The notes: generated by a model not told the origin, from the letters alone. A stretch of 64,000 bases of DNA from Halorubrum sp. JWXQ-INN 858 (GCF_009806985.1 NZ_WUAX01000008.1:278012-342011); one strand, 5' to 3'; numbered from the stretch's first letter, positions 8,673 to 17,835 are shown. Made by a program: numbers and translations.

Positions 8673-9644
8673 TCACCGGAAGCCCATCGCTTCGATCTGC
8701 TCCTGATACCGGTTACGGATGGTGACCTCGGTCACCTGCGCGACGTCGGCGACCTCGCGCTGGGTCTTCTTCTCGTTGCAGAGCAGCGACGCCGCGTAGA
8801 TCGCGGCCGCGGCGAACCCGGTGGGGGACTTCCCGGAGAGCAGGCCCTGTTCGGCGGAGACGTCGATTATCTCGGTCGCCTTCGACTGGACCTCCTCGGA
8901 GAGCTCGAGCGAGGAGGCGAACCGCGGGACGAACTGCTTGGGGTCGACGGGTTTGAGTTCGAGGCCGAGCTCCTGGGAGATGTACCGGTACGTGCGGCCG
9001 ATCTCCTTCTGTGGGACGCGGGAGACCTCCGCGACCTCGTCGAGGCTCCGGGGGATCCCCTCCTGCCGGCAGGCCGCGTACAGCGCGGCGGTGGCGACCC
9101 CCTCGATGGAACGACCGCGGATGAGGTCCTCCGAGAGCGCCCGCCGGTAGATGACGGAGGCGACCTCCCGGACCGAGCGCGGAACGCCGAGCGCACTCGC
9201 CATCCGATCGATCTCCGAGAGCGCGAACTGCAGGTTCCGCTCGCCGGCGTCCTTCGTCCGGATCCGCTCCTGCCACTTGCGGAGCCGGTGCATCTGTGAG
9301 CGTTTCTCCGAGGAGAGCGACCGTCCGTACGCGTCCTTGTCCTTCCAGTCGATCGTCGTCGTCAGCCCCTTGTCGTGCATCGTCTCGGTGATCGGTGCGC
9401 CGACGCGCGATTTCGACTGCCGCTCGGAGTGGTTGAACGCCCGCCACTCCGGCCCGCGATCGATGGTCTGTTCGTCCAGTACGAGTCCACAGTCCTCACA
9501 GACGAGCTCTTGGTCGGCGTCGGTAACTATCTCCGTCGAGTCACACTCGGGGCACGAAACCGCTTCTTCGTCCGATACCTGTTCGGTCTCTCGCTCTTGC
9601 TGGCGCTGTCTGCTCGGACGTTCCATTATAAGGCTTCTGGTCAT
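8673..9644 (-). CDS. tfb: transcription initiation factor IIB (TFB)
   Basis: A 323-residue archaeal TFB that bridges TBP at the TATA/BRE element to RNA polymerase. Seen: N-terminal zinc ribbon with Cys at 31, 34, 49 and 52 (CPEC...CEDCG), the B-reader/linker segment around [13 protein letters not shown], and two cyclin-like repeats including [16 protein letters not shown] and the C-terminal helix-turn-helix [20 protein letters not shown] that reads the BRE. ATG at 9644 is used; ATG at 9626 ([10 protein letters not shown]) is an alternative differing by six residues. Haloarchaea carry several TFB paralogues, so this could be one of a set. The upstream 310 bp are AT-rich and hold its promoter. 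Confidence 0.95.
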   Translation of the reverse strand: MTRSLIMERPSRQRQQERETEQVSDEEAVSCPECDSTEIVTDADQELVCEDCGLVLDEQTIDRGPEWRAFNHSERQSKSRVGAPITETMHDKGLTTTIDWKDKDAYGRSLSSEKRSQMHRLRKWQERIRTKDAGERNLQFALSEIDRMASALGVPRSVREVASVIYRRALSEDLIRGRSIEGVATAALYAACRQEGIPRSLDEVAEVSRVPQKEIGRTYRYISQELGLELKPVDPKQFVPRFASSLELSEEVQSKATEIIDVSAEQGLLSGKSPTGFAAAAIYAASLLCNEKKTQREVADVAQVTEVTIRNRYQEQIEAMGFR

Positions 9645-9957
9645 GTTCGTATTTAAGACTTTTCTAAATTTGTCAAACGAATATGACGAAGGAGTCGACA
9701 CCGCCGAAGGGATCGTCCCCCTATGAAAACCGCAGCAGTCTAGCGTTTTCACGCGGAGAACGGCCGTCAATTGAGGAATTCGTCCGGACGATTACGACAG
9801 GATACGATAGGTGAACGGCGCGGCGCATATGATATATAAGGTCTGTGAAGACGCCGCCGCACCTCGCCCGCGCCCCGCTCATGCCACGCTCATGCCATCG
9901 CATATTACCCTCAAACATTCACAAAGGTTTTTGTATAACTAGAGACAATAGCGGTCC
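9645..9957. other. intergenic divergent promoter region, tfb and 9958 gene
   Basis: This 313 bp gap is clearly AT-richer than its surroundings. On the minus strand TATA-like sequence lies around 9655-9672 (TTTAGAAAAG and CTTAAATAC in tfb orientation). On the plus strand there are TATATAAG at 9833-9840 and TTTTTGTATAA at 9928-9938. No open frame of coding character is seen. The size and the several TATA-like boxes suggest layered control of tfb. Confidence 0.5.
9928..9938 (+). promoter_or_regulatory. TATA box for 9958 gene
   Basis: TTTTTGTATAA is centred about 25 nt before the ATG at 9958, the spacing expected for a leaderless haloarchaeal transcript. Confidence 0.55.
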
Positions 9958-10365
9958 ATGAGCACCACGGAGCCCGCGGGCGTCGAAGCGACGATCAACG
10001 GCTGTCGACCGGCGGACGTCGACCCGATCGTCATCGACGGCGACGACCTCGAAAGCACCGCCCCCGGCCACTTGCGCGACCTCAAGTCCGGCCTCGCCGC
10101 GCGCGGGTATCAGCCGGCGACGCTCGTCGTCGACGCCTGTTTCGCGGAGGACTGCTCGCTCGCGACCCAGGCGGAGGCCGACCGCCTCCGAGAGCTCGTC
10201 CGAGCCGCCGCGTTCCTCGGTGCCGGCCGCGTCGAACTTCGGATCGAGGCGGTCGCGGAGCCCGAGACGGCCGGACCCTCCCTGGCCGCGCTCGCGGAGC
10301 GGGCCGATCGTGAGGGCGTCGACCTCGTCGCCCTCGGCGACGCCGACGTCGACATCGAGACGTAA
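9958..10365 (+). CDS. conserved haloarchaeal hypothetical protein
   Basis: A 135-residue soluble acidic protein, no recognised domain. The middle reads PATLVVDACFAEDCSLATQ, an alternating strand-helix pattern with two nearby Cys, followed by helices. It is five bases upstream of the methyltransferase gene, so the two almost certainly share one mRNA, and a good TATA box lies 25 nt before the start. A role connected with rRNA modification or translation is only a guess from that linkage. Confidence 0.7.
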   Translation: MSTTEPAGVEATINGCRPADVDPIVIDGDDLESTAPGHLRDLKSGLAARGYQPATLVVDACFAEDCSLATQAEADRLRELVRAAAFLGAGRVELRIEAVAEPETAGPSLAALAERADREGVDLVALGDADVDIET

Positions 10366-10370
10366 CTCCG

Positions 10371-10994
10371 ATGGCGACCAAGCGTTCGCTCGCGACGAAA
10401 CTCGGCGTCGTCGCCGGCTTCGAGAACCCCCGAGCGGCGCTCGAACAGTACCCGACGCCGCCGGATCTGGCGGCCCACGTCGTCCACCTCGCGGACCTCC
10501 AGGGCGACGTCGACGGTCGGACGGTCGTCGACCTCGGGTCCGGGACCGGGATGTTCACGCTCGCGGCCGCGCTCCGCGGCCCCGCGCGCGTCGTCGGCGT
10601 TGAGATCGACCGCGACGCGCTGACGACCGCCCGGGAGAACGAGCGACGCGTCGCCGCCAGCGCGCCGATCCACTGGATACAGGGCGACGCGACGCGCCCC
10701 CCGCTCGACCTGTCCGAACCGGTCACCGTGGTGATGAACCCCCCCTTCGGCGCACAGGACGGCAACCGCAACGCGGACCGCGCGTTCCTCCGGACGGCCA
10801 GCGAGATCGCGACCGTCTCCTACTCGGTGCACAACGGCGGGAGCCGGGAGTTCGTCGAGGCGTACGCCGCCGACAACGGCGGCGAGGTGACCCACGCGTT
10901 CGCCGCGGAGTTCGAGCTCGACGCCCAGTTCGACCACCACACGGACGCGGTCCGCGAGATCGACACCGAAGTGTACCGGATCCGCTGGCGCTGA
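10371..10994 (+). CDS. METTL5-family N6-adenine RNA methyltransferase
   Basis: A 207-residue class I SAM-dependent methylase. The N-terminus LEQYPTPPDLAAHVV precedes the SAM-binding VVDLGSGTGMFTLAA (residues 47-61), the acidic VGVEIDRDAL and the catalytic MNPPFGAQDGNRNAD (residues 122-136). NPPF is the N6-adenine transferase signature, and the arrangement with YPTP matches METTL5, which methylates adenine in small-subunit rRNA. SVHNGGSREFV near 158 is also typical. It is cotranscribed with the preceding gene. The rRNA target is inferred from the family. Confidence 0.88.
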   Translation: MATKRSLATKLGVVAGFENPRAALEQYPTPPDLAAHVVHLADLQGDVDGRTVVDLGSGTGMFTLAAALRGPARVVGVEIDRDALTTARENERRVAASAPIHWIQGDATRPPLDLSEPVTVVMNPPFGAQDGNRNADRAFLRTASEIATVSYSVHNGGSREFVEAYAADNGGEVTHAFAAEFELDAQFDHHTDAVREIDTEVYRIRWR

Positions 10995-11053
10995 CGGACC
11001 GGCGGTGGACCGACTTCGAGGACGGGCTCTTTCGCTGGCGTTCGACACCCCCG

Positions 11054-12844
11054 TTAGCTCCGCTCGCGGCCCTCGTAGCGCTCCCGCTCCGCGATCCGCA
11101 CCCGCGAGTCGCCTCGCTCGGCGTAGACGGCCCGGTCCTCCCGAACGAGCCGGAGCCCCTGAAGGACGACCGCGTCGCCGTCGGCGGGGAGCTGCGCGGT
11201 CTCGTTCGCTCCCTCGTGTTCGACCCGGAGCTCGAACCCGCCCTCGACCGCGGCGACCGTGACGTTCCGCCCGTCGAGCCGCGGCTCCGCTCGCGCGGCC
11301 GGGCTCACGAACGCGGTCGATCGGTCGCCCTCGTGGATCGTGTCGACGCGGTAGGTCGGGTCGCCGCCCGCGGCGACCCAGCCCACGCGATGGACCCACA
11401 CGGTCTCGCGCCAGCCCGTCCCGCCGACGTCGACCGCGCGGTACTCCCAGTGAGCGAGGTTGCCGCGCGAGACGGCCGTCGTCCAGATGTGTCTGTCCGC
11501 GTTCTTGACGATCACTCCGGAGGTGCTGACGGACGTCGACCGCCCGAACGCCTCCACGTCGATCACGTTGACCATCTGGTCCTCGACGTCCTCCGCGTAC
11601 GTCACCTGGTAGCCGTCGATCTCGATCGGATCGCCCGGGAGGTCCTCGTCGCCGACGGTGACGAGGTTCGGGAGGACCCCCGGCCCGGCGACGACCGCCA
11701 GCGACAGGACGACGAGGACGAACCCGATCGCCGCCGGAGTCATCGACCCTGACGGGGCCACCGACCGCGACGGGGAAAGAGAGGGGACCGCGTCGCCGGA
11801 CTCGGTGGATCGACCACCGTCGTCGGATCGGTCCGTTCGGTTCCCACCGTCGGATCGGAGAGACCGGAGCGACGGGAGCCGAACCGGTTCGTCCCGTCCC
11901 GCGACGGCGACGGCGACGATCAGCGCCAGGAGGACGACCAGCGCGAGCCCGATCGCGCGATACAGCTCGTACTGCTCGTTCCCCAGGTACCAGTACACCG
12001 CCCACAGCCGGCGGGAGGCGCCGAACAGGAGGACCGTGCCGAAGACGACGAACGCGGAGGGGAGCGCCCCCGGGGACGTTGCCCGTCGCCAGCGGAGCAG
12101 CCACACCGCCGCAAGGATCCCCGCGATCAGCCCGAGCGCGTGCCCTTGCACCGCGATGTTCGCCCAGTTCGGCGGACCGTACGACGACGTCGCGCCCGCC
12201 AGCTCCACGGGGCGCTGGAGGGTCGCGTGGGCGACGCTCACCAGCGTTGACGCAGTCAGCGCCGCGATCGTGCCGATCGGGTAGTGAACCAGCGCGAACC
12301 CCCAGAGCGCGAAGACGACGCCGGAGAACCCGATCACCGGCCCGAGCGCGAACAGCGACGACACCGCGCCGAACAGCAGGATCGCCCCCGGAACGAACAG
12401 GAACGCGCGGACGTACGGGTTCGCCGAGGCCGACGTGAACGTCGATGAGCCCCGCTCGCGCGGGAAGTGGCCGTACGCGTACTCCGCGAGCGTCCCCGCG
12501 ACGAGCGTCGACAGGAGGTTTCCGGTGAGGTGGCTCCGACTGGAGTGGGCGAACCCGGACCAGAGGATCCCCTCGGGGTAGAAGTACGACCAGGCGCGGA
12601 ACGGGATCACGACCGGTCGGTTCGGGTTCTCGAGTCCGCCCTGCACGAAGAGGTAGACGGCGACCACGAACGCGACGCTGAGGAGCGTGCCCCACGGGAG
12701 CCCGAGCAGGAGCCGGGACCGGAGCCGTCGCCCCCACGCCCCATCGGGCCGGTCCAGCCGACGGACGACCACGGCCGCGACGACGACCGCCACGACCGCG
12801 ACGAACAGGTGAGCGGCGTCCGACAGCAGCACCTCCGCTATCAT
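11054..12844 (-). CDS. rhomboid intramembrane serine protease with large C-terminal domain
   Basis: A 596-residue membrane protein. Residues 1-260 form the rhomboid core: SHLTGN with the conserved His/Asn pair (Asn109), GFSG with nucleophile Ser174, and AVQGHALGLIAG with catalytic His235. After a disordered Ser/Asp-rich stretch (about 300-360) there is another hydrophobic helix (about 365-390) and then a 200-residue soluble domain rich in beta pattern, unlike short rhomboids of 200-300 residues. ATG at 12844 starts directly at the first membrane helix. Likely it cleaves membrane-anchored proteins; the C-terminal domain, probably outside the cell, may present substrates. That last point is inference. 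Confidence 0.85.
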   Translation of the reverse strand: MIAEVLLSDAAHLFVAVVAVVVAAVVVRRLDRPDGAWGRRLRSRLLLGLPWGTLLSVAFVVAVYLFVQGGLENPNRPVVIPFRAWSYFYPEGILWSGFAHSSRSHLTGNLLSTLVAGTLAEYAYGHFPRERGSSTFTSASANPYVRAFLFVPGAILLFGAVSSLFALGPVIGFSGVVFALWGFALVHYPIGTIAALTASTLVSVAHATLQRPVELAGATSSYGPPNWANIAVQGHALGLIAGILAAVWLLRWRRATSPGALPSAFVVFGTVLLFGASRRLWAVYWYLGNEQYELYRAIGLALVVLLALIVAVAVAGRDEPVRLPSLRSLRSDGGNRTDRSDDGGRSTESGDAVPSLSPSRSVAPSGSMTPAAIGFVLVVLSLAVVAGPGVLPNLVTVGDEDLPGDPIEIDGYQVTYAEDVEDQMVNVIDVEAFGRSTSVSTSGVIVKNADRHIWTTAVSRGNLAHWEYRAVDVGGTGWRETVWVHRVGWVAAGGDPTYRVDTIHEGDRSTAFVSPAARAEPRLDGRNVTVAAVEGGFELRVEHEGANETAQLPADGDAVVLQGLRLVREDRAVYAERGDSRVRIAERERYEGRERS

Positions 12845-12913
12845 ACCGTAGAGGCTACGGTTCGGCACGTATCAATCCGCGGGTCCGCTCCGGCAAAGCT
12901 CGCGGATCGACGA

Positions 12914-13192
12914 TCAGATCTTGTTCTCGGCGTCGTCGGCGAGCTCCTTCATCCGCTTTCCGACGCGGCCGGCGGGCGAGAACTCGTCCTCGCTCATCGC
13001 GTTCGCCAGCGCGTTGCCGAGCACGAAGACGGCGTGTTTGTGTTCGCTCTTGGATTTATGGACGTGTGAGGGGTCGACGCTGAGCTCGTCGTAGGGCTCG
13101 AAGAGCGCGCCGTCGACCGTCTCCTGTGACCGGAAGTGCTCCATAATGGTGACCATCTGTTCGTGAAGCTCCAACAGCTCGTCCTTGTGCAT
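12914..13192 (-). CDS. UPF0058 family protein
   Basis: A 92-residue helical archaeal protein starting MHKDELLELHEQMVTIMEHF. HSKxEHKHAVFVLGNALA-type sequence (KSKSEHKHAVFVLG, residues 46-59) is the family hallmark. Structures of relatives show a small helical fold with bound metal; the His-rich HVHKSKSEHKH segment would fit that. Its biochemical role is unknown. It lies 69 bp downstream of the rhomboid start in a same-strand arrangement, preceded by a short promoter-like gap. Confidence 0.88.
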   Translation of the reverse strand: MHKDELLELHEQMVTIMEHFRSQETVDGALFEPYDELSVDPSHVHKSKSEHKHAVFVLGNALANAMSEDEFSPAGRVGKRMKELADDAENKI

Positions 13193-13314
13193 ACCCCTAG
13201 TAGCGGGTGTGGACCATTTAACCGTTGTTGAGGGATCGACACACGGAGCCGCCCGTGGCGGGGGCTCTCCCGCGTCGCTGCGACGGATCCGACGAGCCGC
13301 TGACGGAGGACAGT

Positions 13315-13350
13315 AGCGGGCGGTGTGTGAATCGATGGCGGGCGGTGTGT
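13315..13350. repeat. 21-bp direct repeat
   Basis: GCGGGCGGTGTGT occurs twice, 21 bp apart, in the gap between UPF0058 and the CopG-like gene; a partial third unit (GGGCGGTAGCT) follows near 13374. The gap has no coding character. Confidence 0.5.
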
Positions 13351-13445
13351 AAAGCGGTAGCTGAAGACATGGAGGGCGGTAGCTGGCGACACGGGAAGCG
13401 GTGCGGGCGAAGTCGGGGCAGGCGAGGGCGGGACGGACGCCGCCG

Positions 13446-13661
13446 TCAGAACACGTACTCGTCTTCGTGGCCCATCATCCCCTCGTCCTCGAAGCCGCCC
13501 GCCTCCTCGTCGTCTAAGGGTCCGCTCGTCTTGTACGCCTTGATACCGGTCGACAACAGGTCCTCGACCGCCTCCTCGCGGTTGAGGAACTCTCCCTTCT
13601 CGACCATCTGGGCGATCTGCATCTCCAAGTGCTCCGGCACGGTGATCTCGACCTTGGGCAT
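13446..13661 (-). CDS. CopG-like ribbon-helix-helix protein
   Basis: A 71-residue protein. MPKVEITVPEHLEMQI is the RHH strand plus first helix, EEAVEDLLSTGIKAY the second helix; an acidic tail ends in MMGHEDEYVF. RHH proteins bind DNA as dimers via the N-terminal strand. The family is widespread in haloarchaea and probably acts as a small regulator or nucleoid-type protein; the target is unknown. ATG at 13661 fits the family; the frame upstream of it is spurious. Confidence 0.85.
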   Translation of the reverse strand: MPKVEITVPEHLEMQIAQMVEKGEFLNREEAVEDLLSTGIKAYKTSGPLDDEEAGGFEDEGMMGHEDEYVF

Positions 13662-13842
13662 TCTCTGTCGGGTGTAATGGGATAGCCCATATAAAGTTGG
13701 CGTCGAGGATACGCGGATGAGAAAGCTCGCCTCGTTACTTCCCAACTCTGGTTCGTACCAATCGAACGCTCGTTCCGTGATCACCCAAACACGTCGGCGA
13801 GAGAGCGGTACTGATACCTTCCCGGGAGCCCTGCTCCCGTGT

Positions 13843-14457
13843 ATGGCTGAGAACGTTGCCGAGGAGACCGAGGACCTCACCGACCTGTACCGCGAGTACG
13901 GGGACGACCGGATCCCCCCGGGCCAGCGGGAGACCGACGGGTTCCCCGTGCTCTCGAAGAGCGGGACGCCGTCGGTCGATCACGGAGCGTACACGTTCGA
14001 GGCGTGGGGGGCCGTCGACGAGCCGCAGCGCTACTCGCTCCCGGCGTTCCGCGACCTCCCGTCCGCGACGCAGCGACAGGACTTCCACTGCGTGACCGGA
14101 TGGAGCAAGCTCGACTGCACCTTCACCGGGGTCCGCTTCTCCGAGATCGTCGACCGCGTCGGCGTCCACGACGACGCCACCCACGTCCTCTTTCACGCGA
14201 TCGACGGCTACACGACGAACCTCCCGCTCGCGGCGTGTAACCGCGAGGGCGTGCTGTTCGCGTACGGTTACGACGGCGAGGACCTCCCCGCGGACCACGG
14301 CGGCCCCGTGCGCGTCGTCACCCCCCACAAGTACGCCTATAAAGGGGCGAAGTGGGTCGAGGGCGTGGAGTTCCTCACGGAACGGACCCTCGGCTACTGG
14401 GAGAAGCGCGGATACAGCGACACGGCGAACCCGTGGAACGAGGAGCGGTACAGCTGA
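13843..14457 (+). CDS. sulfite oxidase-like molybdopterin oxidoreductase
   Basis: A 204-residue protein of the SUOX-like molybdopterin fold. DFHCVTGWSKLDCTFTGVRF (residues 80-99) contains Cys83, the thiolate ligand to molybdenum, and GGPVRVVTPHKYAYKGAKWV (about 150-169) is the conserved MPT-contact segment. It lacks the heme and C-terminal dimerisation domains of true sulfite oxidase, as in MsrP/YedY-type and other short enzymes, and has no Tat signal, so it should be cytoplasmic. The substrate is unknown. MoaC for cofactor synthesis is encoded at 31 kb. Confidence 0.88.
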   Translation: MAENVAEETEDLTDLYREYGDDRIPPGQRETDGFPVLSKSGTPSVDHGAYTFEAWGAVDEPQRYSLPAFRDLPSATQRQDFHCVTGWSKLDCTFTGVRFSEIVDRVGVHDDATHVLFHAIDGYTTNLPLAACNREGVLFAYGYDGEDLPADHGGPVRVVTPHKYAYKGAKWVEGVEFLTERTLGYWEKRGYSDTANPWNEERYS

Positions 14458-14554
14458 TCGGCGGGAGATTCCCGCCCCGCCCCGACGGGCTCGGTCGACG
14501 CGCCGGTGACCGCGATAGGTAGCGTAAAGGAGCCACGGGCCTCATCCCGTTTCA

Positions 14555-15889
14555 ATGGAAGCGCCGCGAACGACGCCGTCGGCGACGCTGGTCAGCCGGA
14601 CGGTCGGGATCGACGCGCCGGCGTTCGGGTCGGCGTTCGACGCGTTGCCGCGGCCGCGGACGACCTGGAGCGCCCCGGACGACGCGGTCGTGGTCGGCGG
14701 GGGCGCGGCCGTGACACTCACGGCGTCGGGACCGGATCGGTTCGCCGGGATCCGTACGGCCGCGGAGTCGCTGTTCGCGTCCGGCGACGTCCACGCCGGG
14801 ACGGAGGCGGCGCGGCCGCGGCTGTTCGGCGGCTTCGCGTTCCACGAAGGGGGGTGTGCGGGCGACCCGTGGTCGGCGTTCCCCGAGGCGCGGTTCGTCC
14901 TCCCACGCGTGCAGGTCACGCTGGCTGACAACGGCGCGTGGCTCACCGTCAACGCGGTGGGGCCCGACGCGACCGCGACCGCGGTCGAGGAGCGGCTCCG
15001 CCGGGAGCACGACCGCCTGTCGGGGATCGAGGCCACCCCACGGCCGCCCCGCCCCGGGATCCGTGACTCCCATCGAACGACGAGCCGCGCCGCCTGGCGG
15101 GAGACGGTCGCGGCCGCCGTCGACCGGATCCGCGGCGGCGACCTCGAGAAGGTCGTGTTGGCGCAGGCGCTGGCGGCCGACCTGGCCGCCGACTTCCCGC
15201 GGGCCGCCACGCTCGAGCGGCTCGCCGAGAAGTACCCCGACTGTCATCGCTACTGTTTCGAGCCCGACGACGCCGACGCCGTCTTCTTCGGCGCGACTCC
15301 GGAGCGGCTGGTCTCGCTGCGCGGGCGGACCGTCGAGACGGACGCGCTCGCGGGGACGACCGGGCGCGGCGAGACCCCGGCAGAGGACGAGTGGCTGGCC
15401 GAGGAGCTGCTCGACGACCCGAAGAACGTCCACGAGCACGACCTCGTCGCGGAGACGATCCGCGAACAGCTCGCGCCGTACGCCGCGTCGATCTCGGCCG
15501 GCGACCGGCGGGTGCGCCGGCTCGCGACCGTCCAACACCTCCACACGCCGATCACCGCGGAGCTGAACGCGGACCGGCACGTGTTGGAGCTCGTCGAGGC
15601 GCTCCACCCGACCCCGGCGGTCGGTGGGCTGCCCCCGGACCGAGCGCTGGAGACGATCCACGACACCGAGCCGTTCGACCGGGGCTGGTACGCCGCGCCC
15701 GTCGGCTGGATCGACGCCGCCGGCAACGGCGCGTTCGCGGTGGCGATCCGCTCGGCGGTCGCCGAGCGCCGGCGTGCGACCCTCTTTGCCGGCGTCGGGC
15801 TCGTCGCCGACTCCGACCCCGACCGCGAGTGGGACGAGGTCCAGCTCAAGTACCGCCCGATACTCGACGAGCTGGAAGCCGACGACTGA
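14555..15889 (+). CDS. menF: isochorismate synthase
   Basis: A 444-residue chorismate-utilising enzyme that converts chorismate to isochorismate, the first committed step to menaquinone. Seen motifs: GGDLEKVVLAQALA, FGATPERLVSLRGR, TDALAGTTGRGET, ELLDDPKNVHEHD, QHLHTPITAEL and LHPTPAVGGLP, all in the usual order for the C-terminal catalytic domain, with a variable N-terminal domain ahead. Absence of Trp-binding residues of TrpE and presence of HLHTPI favour MenF over anthranilate synthase. The men partner genes do not follow here: the next gene is on the opposite strand. With the MenE-like gene at 4-6 kb this places two menaquinone genes 9 kb apart. Confidence 0.92.
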   Translation: MEAPRTTPSATLVSRTVGIDAPAFGSAFDALPRPRTTWSAPDDAVVVGGGAAVTLTASGPDRFAGIRTAAESLFASGDVHAGTEAARPRLFGGFAFHEGGCAGDPWSAFPEARFVLPRVQVTLADNGAWLTVNAVGPDATATAVEERLRREHDRLSGIEATPRPPRPGIRDSHRTTSRAAWRETVAAAVDRIRGGDLEKVVLAQALAADLAADFPRAATLERLAEKYPDCHRYCFEPDDADAVFFGATPERLVSLRGRTVETDALAGTTGRGETPAEDEWLAEELLDDPKNVHEHDLVAETIREQLAPYAASISAGDRRVRRLATVQHLHTPITAELNADRHVLELVEALHPTPAVGGLPPDRALETIHDTEPFDRGWYAAPVGWIDAAGNGAFAVAIRSAVAERRRATLFAGVGLVADSDPDREWDEVQLKYRPILDELEADD

Positions 15890-15925
15890 GGGACGCGGGA
15901 GGGACGAGAGGGGCACGGGAGGAAC

Positions 15926-15966
15926 GAGAGGAAAGAAGGACGTGGGAGGGAGAGGAAAGAAGGACG
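15926..15966. repeat. 24-bp direct repeat
   Basis: GAGAGGAAAGAAGGACG occurs at 15926 and 15950, immediately before the 3-prime end of the PAC2 gene; a degenerate purine-rich unit precedes it. Confidence 0.6.
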
Positions 15967-15984
15967 CGAGTCGCGGCCCGACCG

Positions 15985-16725
15985 TTACTGGTACATCTTC
16001 AGCGGCTCCGCCTGCGAGCTCTCCGATTCGGCCTGCTGCATCCGGCGCGCGAACTCCTGTTTCGCCTCCCGGATCTCCGTCGCCTGGTCCACGAGCGCGT
16101 CGGTCGGCGTCGTCGTGCCGGCGATCGGGTCGATCCCGTCGTCGATGAGGGTGCGCGCGGCCTCGGGGTCGGGGAACTGCGGGTCCGACTCGACGACGAG
16201 CCCCACCGCGGACGAGCCGCGCTCGATCGCGTCCGCGAGCATGGCGCCCGTCGGCCCGGAGATGAGTCCCGACTCGATCGGGTCCGCGACCGACGCGTCC
16301 GCGAGCCGGGACGCGCCGTCACCGGCCGCGACGCCGTATAACTCCGGGGACGCGTCGTCCCGCTGTCGCCCGATCCCCGAGAGGTACACCGGGAACACCG
16401 CCTCGTCGTCGAACCAGCCGGCGAGACAGCCGGCGAACTCGGTCGCCGCCCCCGGGTTGACCGGCACGTCGCTCTGGAGTGCCAGGAGGTCGGCGTCCGG
16501 GTCCGCGTACAGCCGGACCGGCGTCCGGAGCGTCGTGTCCGACTCCGAGTACGTCGCGACGCGCGGGAGCCCCTCGCAGTGGACGTTGGCGTAGTGAGTC
16601 ATCCCGTGGACCTCGATCAGGTGATCGACCGCGATCTTCCCGACCAGTCCGACGCCGGGGAACCCCTCGACGAGCACCGGGTCGGTCAGCGTTGCCTCGT
16701 CGTCGACGATCGTTATCCGTGCCAT
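15985..16725 (-). CDS. PAC2-family proteasome assembly chaperone
   Basis: A 246-residue PAC2 domain protein. TDPVLVEGFPGVGLVGKIA (residues 14-32) and the later LISGPTGAML with VVESDPQFPDP are the family pattern. The C-terminus, after a predicted helix of about 35 residues, ends LKMYQ: hydrophobic-Tyr-any, the HbYX signature by which proteasome activators and the archaeal PbaB chaperone dock in the 20S alpha-ring pockets. By family knowledge PbaA/PbaB-type proteins assist proteasome assembly; the HbYX tail makes a direct 20S interaction likely. Start ATG at 16725. Confidence 0.88.
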   Translation of the reverse strand: MARITIVDDEATLTDPVLVEGFPGVGLVGKIAVDHLIEVHGMTHYANVHCEGLPRVATYSESDTTLRTPVRLYADPDADLLALQSDVPVNPGAATEFAGCLAGWFDDEAVFPVYLSGIGRQRDDASPELYGVAAGDGASRLADASVADPIESGLISGPTGAMLADAIERGSSAVGLVVESDPQFPDPEAARTLIDDGIDPIAGTTTPTDALVDQATEIREAKQEFARRMQQAESESSQAEPLKMYQ

Positions 16726-16854
16726 GTCGACTCATACGTCGGAGAGGGTTTAAGTATCGGGGCGGATCCACGGGGGTTCCGGGTTATCCGATCCACGGTC
16801 CCGTCGACGGAATCCCTCCGAAACCGACTAATCGGGGCGGCCGGTACGGGTGGT

Positions 16855-17835
16855 ATGAACCCGCTTGAGCGGTACGAGCCGCTCGTCGACGACGTCGAGG
16901 CGTTCCGCGCCGCGTGTGCGCGCCCGCTCCCCTCGGTCGTTCGCGTCAACACGATCCGTAGCACGACCGACCGCGTCACGCGGGCGTTCGACGAGGAGGG
17001 CGTGACCTACGAGCCGGTGTCGTGGCACGACGGCCTCCTCCGGCTCCCCGACCGGGACCCGGGGACGAACTGGCCCTACTTCCACGGCTGGACCCACGGA
17101 CAGGAGGAGGTGTCCGCCCTTCCGGGGCTCGCGCTGGACCCACGGCCCGGCGAGCGGGTGTGGGACGCCTGTGCGGCACCCGGCAGCAAGACGACGCAGA
17201 TCGCCGCCGCGATGAACGACGAAGGGACCGTCGTCGCCAACGACAACAACCTCGGCCGGCTCTCCGCGCTGCGACACAACGCCGAGCGGCTCGGGGTGAC
17301 GAACACGATCGTGACGAACGCGGACGCGCGGAACTACTCGATGAAGCCGCTCGCGTTCGACGAGTTCGACCGGGCGCTCGTCGACGCCCCCTGCTCGTGT
17401 GAGGGGACGTGCCGGAAGAACCCCGACGTCCTCGACCAGTGGACGCTCGACCACGTCACGCAGGTCGCGGGGATCCAGAAGGGGGTCCTCACCCGGGCCG
17501 TGCAGGCGACTCGTCCCGGCGGGACCGTCGTCTACTCGACGTGCACCTTCGCTCCCGAGGAGAACGAGGCAGTCCTCGACCACGTCCTCGCCGCGGAGGA
17601 CTGCGAGCTGGTCCCGTTCGACCTGCCGCTGGAGACGGTCCCCGGCGTCACCGAGTGGGACGGGGAGACGTACGACCCGAGCGTCCGCCACGCCCACCGG
17701 GTGTACCCGCACCACAACGACACCGGCGGCTTCTTCTGTGCGACGCTCCGCGTGGGCGGGGACGCCGAGGATGCCGACCGCGTCGACAACACGACCAGCG
17801 ACGGCGGGGACGCCGAGACGGGGGTGGACGCATGA
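16855..17835 (+). CDS. NOL1/NOP2/Sun-family RNA cytosine-C5 methyltransferase
   Basis: A 326-residue SAM-dependent RNA m5C methylase. VWDACAAPGSKTTQIA (residues 101-116) binds SAM, DAPCSCEGTCRKNP (about 179-192) carries the release Cys and YSTCTFAPEENEAVLD (about 229-244) the nucleophilic Cys. The N-terminal RNA-recognition segment is short (about 85 residues). It probably methylates tRNA or rRNA. ATG at 16855 is chosen because the 90 residues upstream in frame are antisense to the PAC2 gene. Its stop overlaps the next start (ATGA), so the next gene is a likely functional partner. Confidence 0.9.
   Translation: MNPLERYEPLVDDVEAFRAACARPLPSVVRVNTIRSTTDRVTRAFDEEGVTYEPVSWHDGLLRLPDRDPGTNWPYFHGWTHGQEEVSALPGLALDPRPGERVWDACAAPGSKTTQIAAAMNDEGTVVANDNNLGRLSALRHNAERLGVTNTIVTNADARNYSMKPLAFDEFDRALVDAPCSCEGTCRKNPDVLDQWTLDHVTQVAGIQKGVLTRAVQATRPGGTVVYSTCTFAPEENEAVLDHVLAAEDCELVPFDLPLETVPGVTEWDGETYDPSVRHAHRVYPHHNDTGGFFCATLRVGGDAEDADRVDNTTSDGGDAETGVDA

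Noticed and set aside
10110..12737. Very long open frame of about 875 codons on the minus strand.
   Set aside because: It runs antisense to the METTL5 gene and out of frame with the rhomboid gene; composition is Arg/Gly/Ala-rich as expected for a shadow of GC-rich coding DNA.
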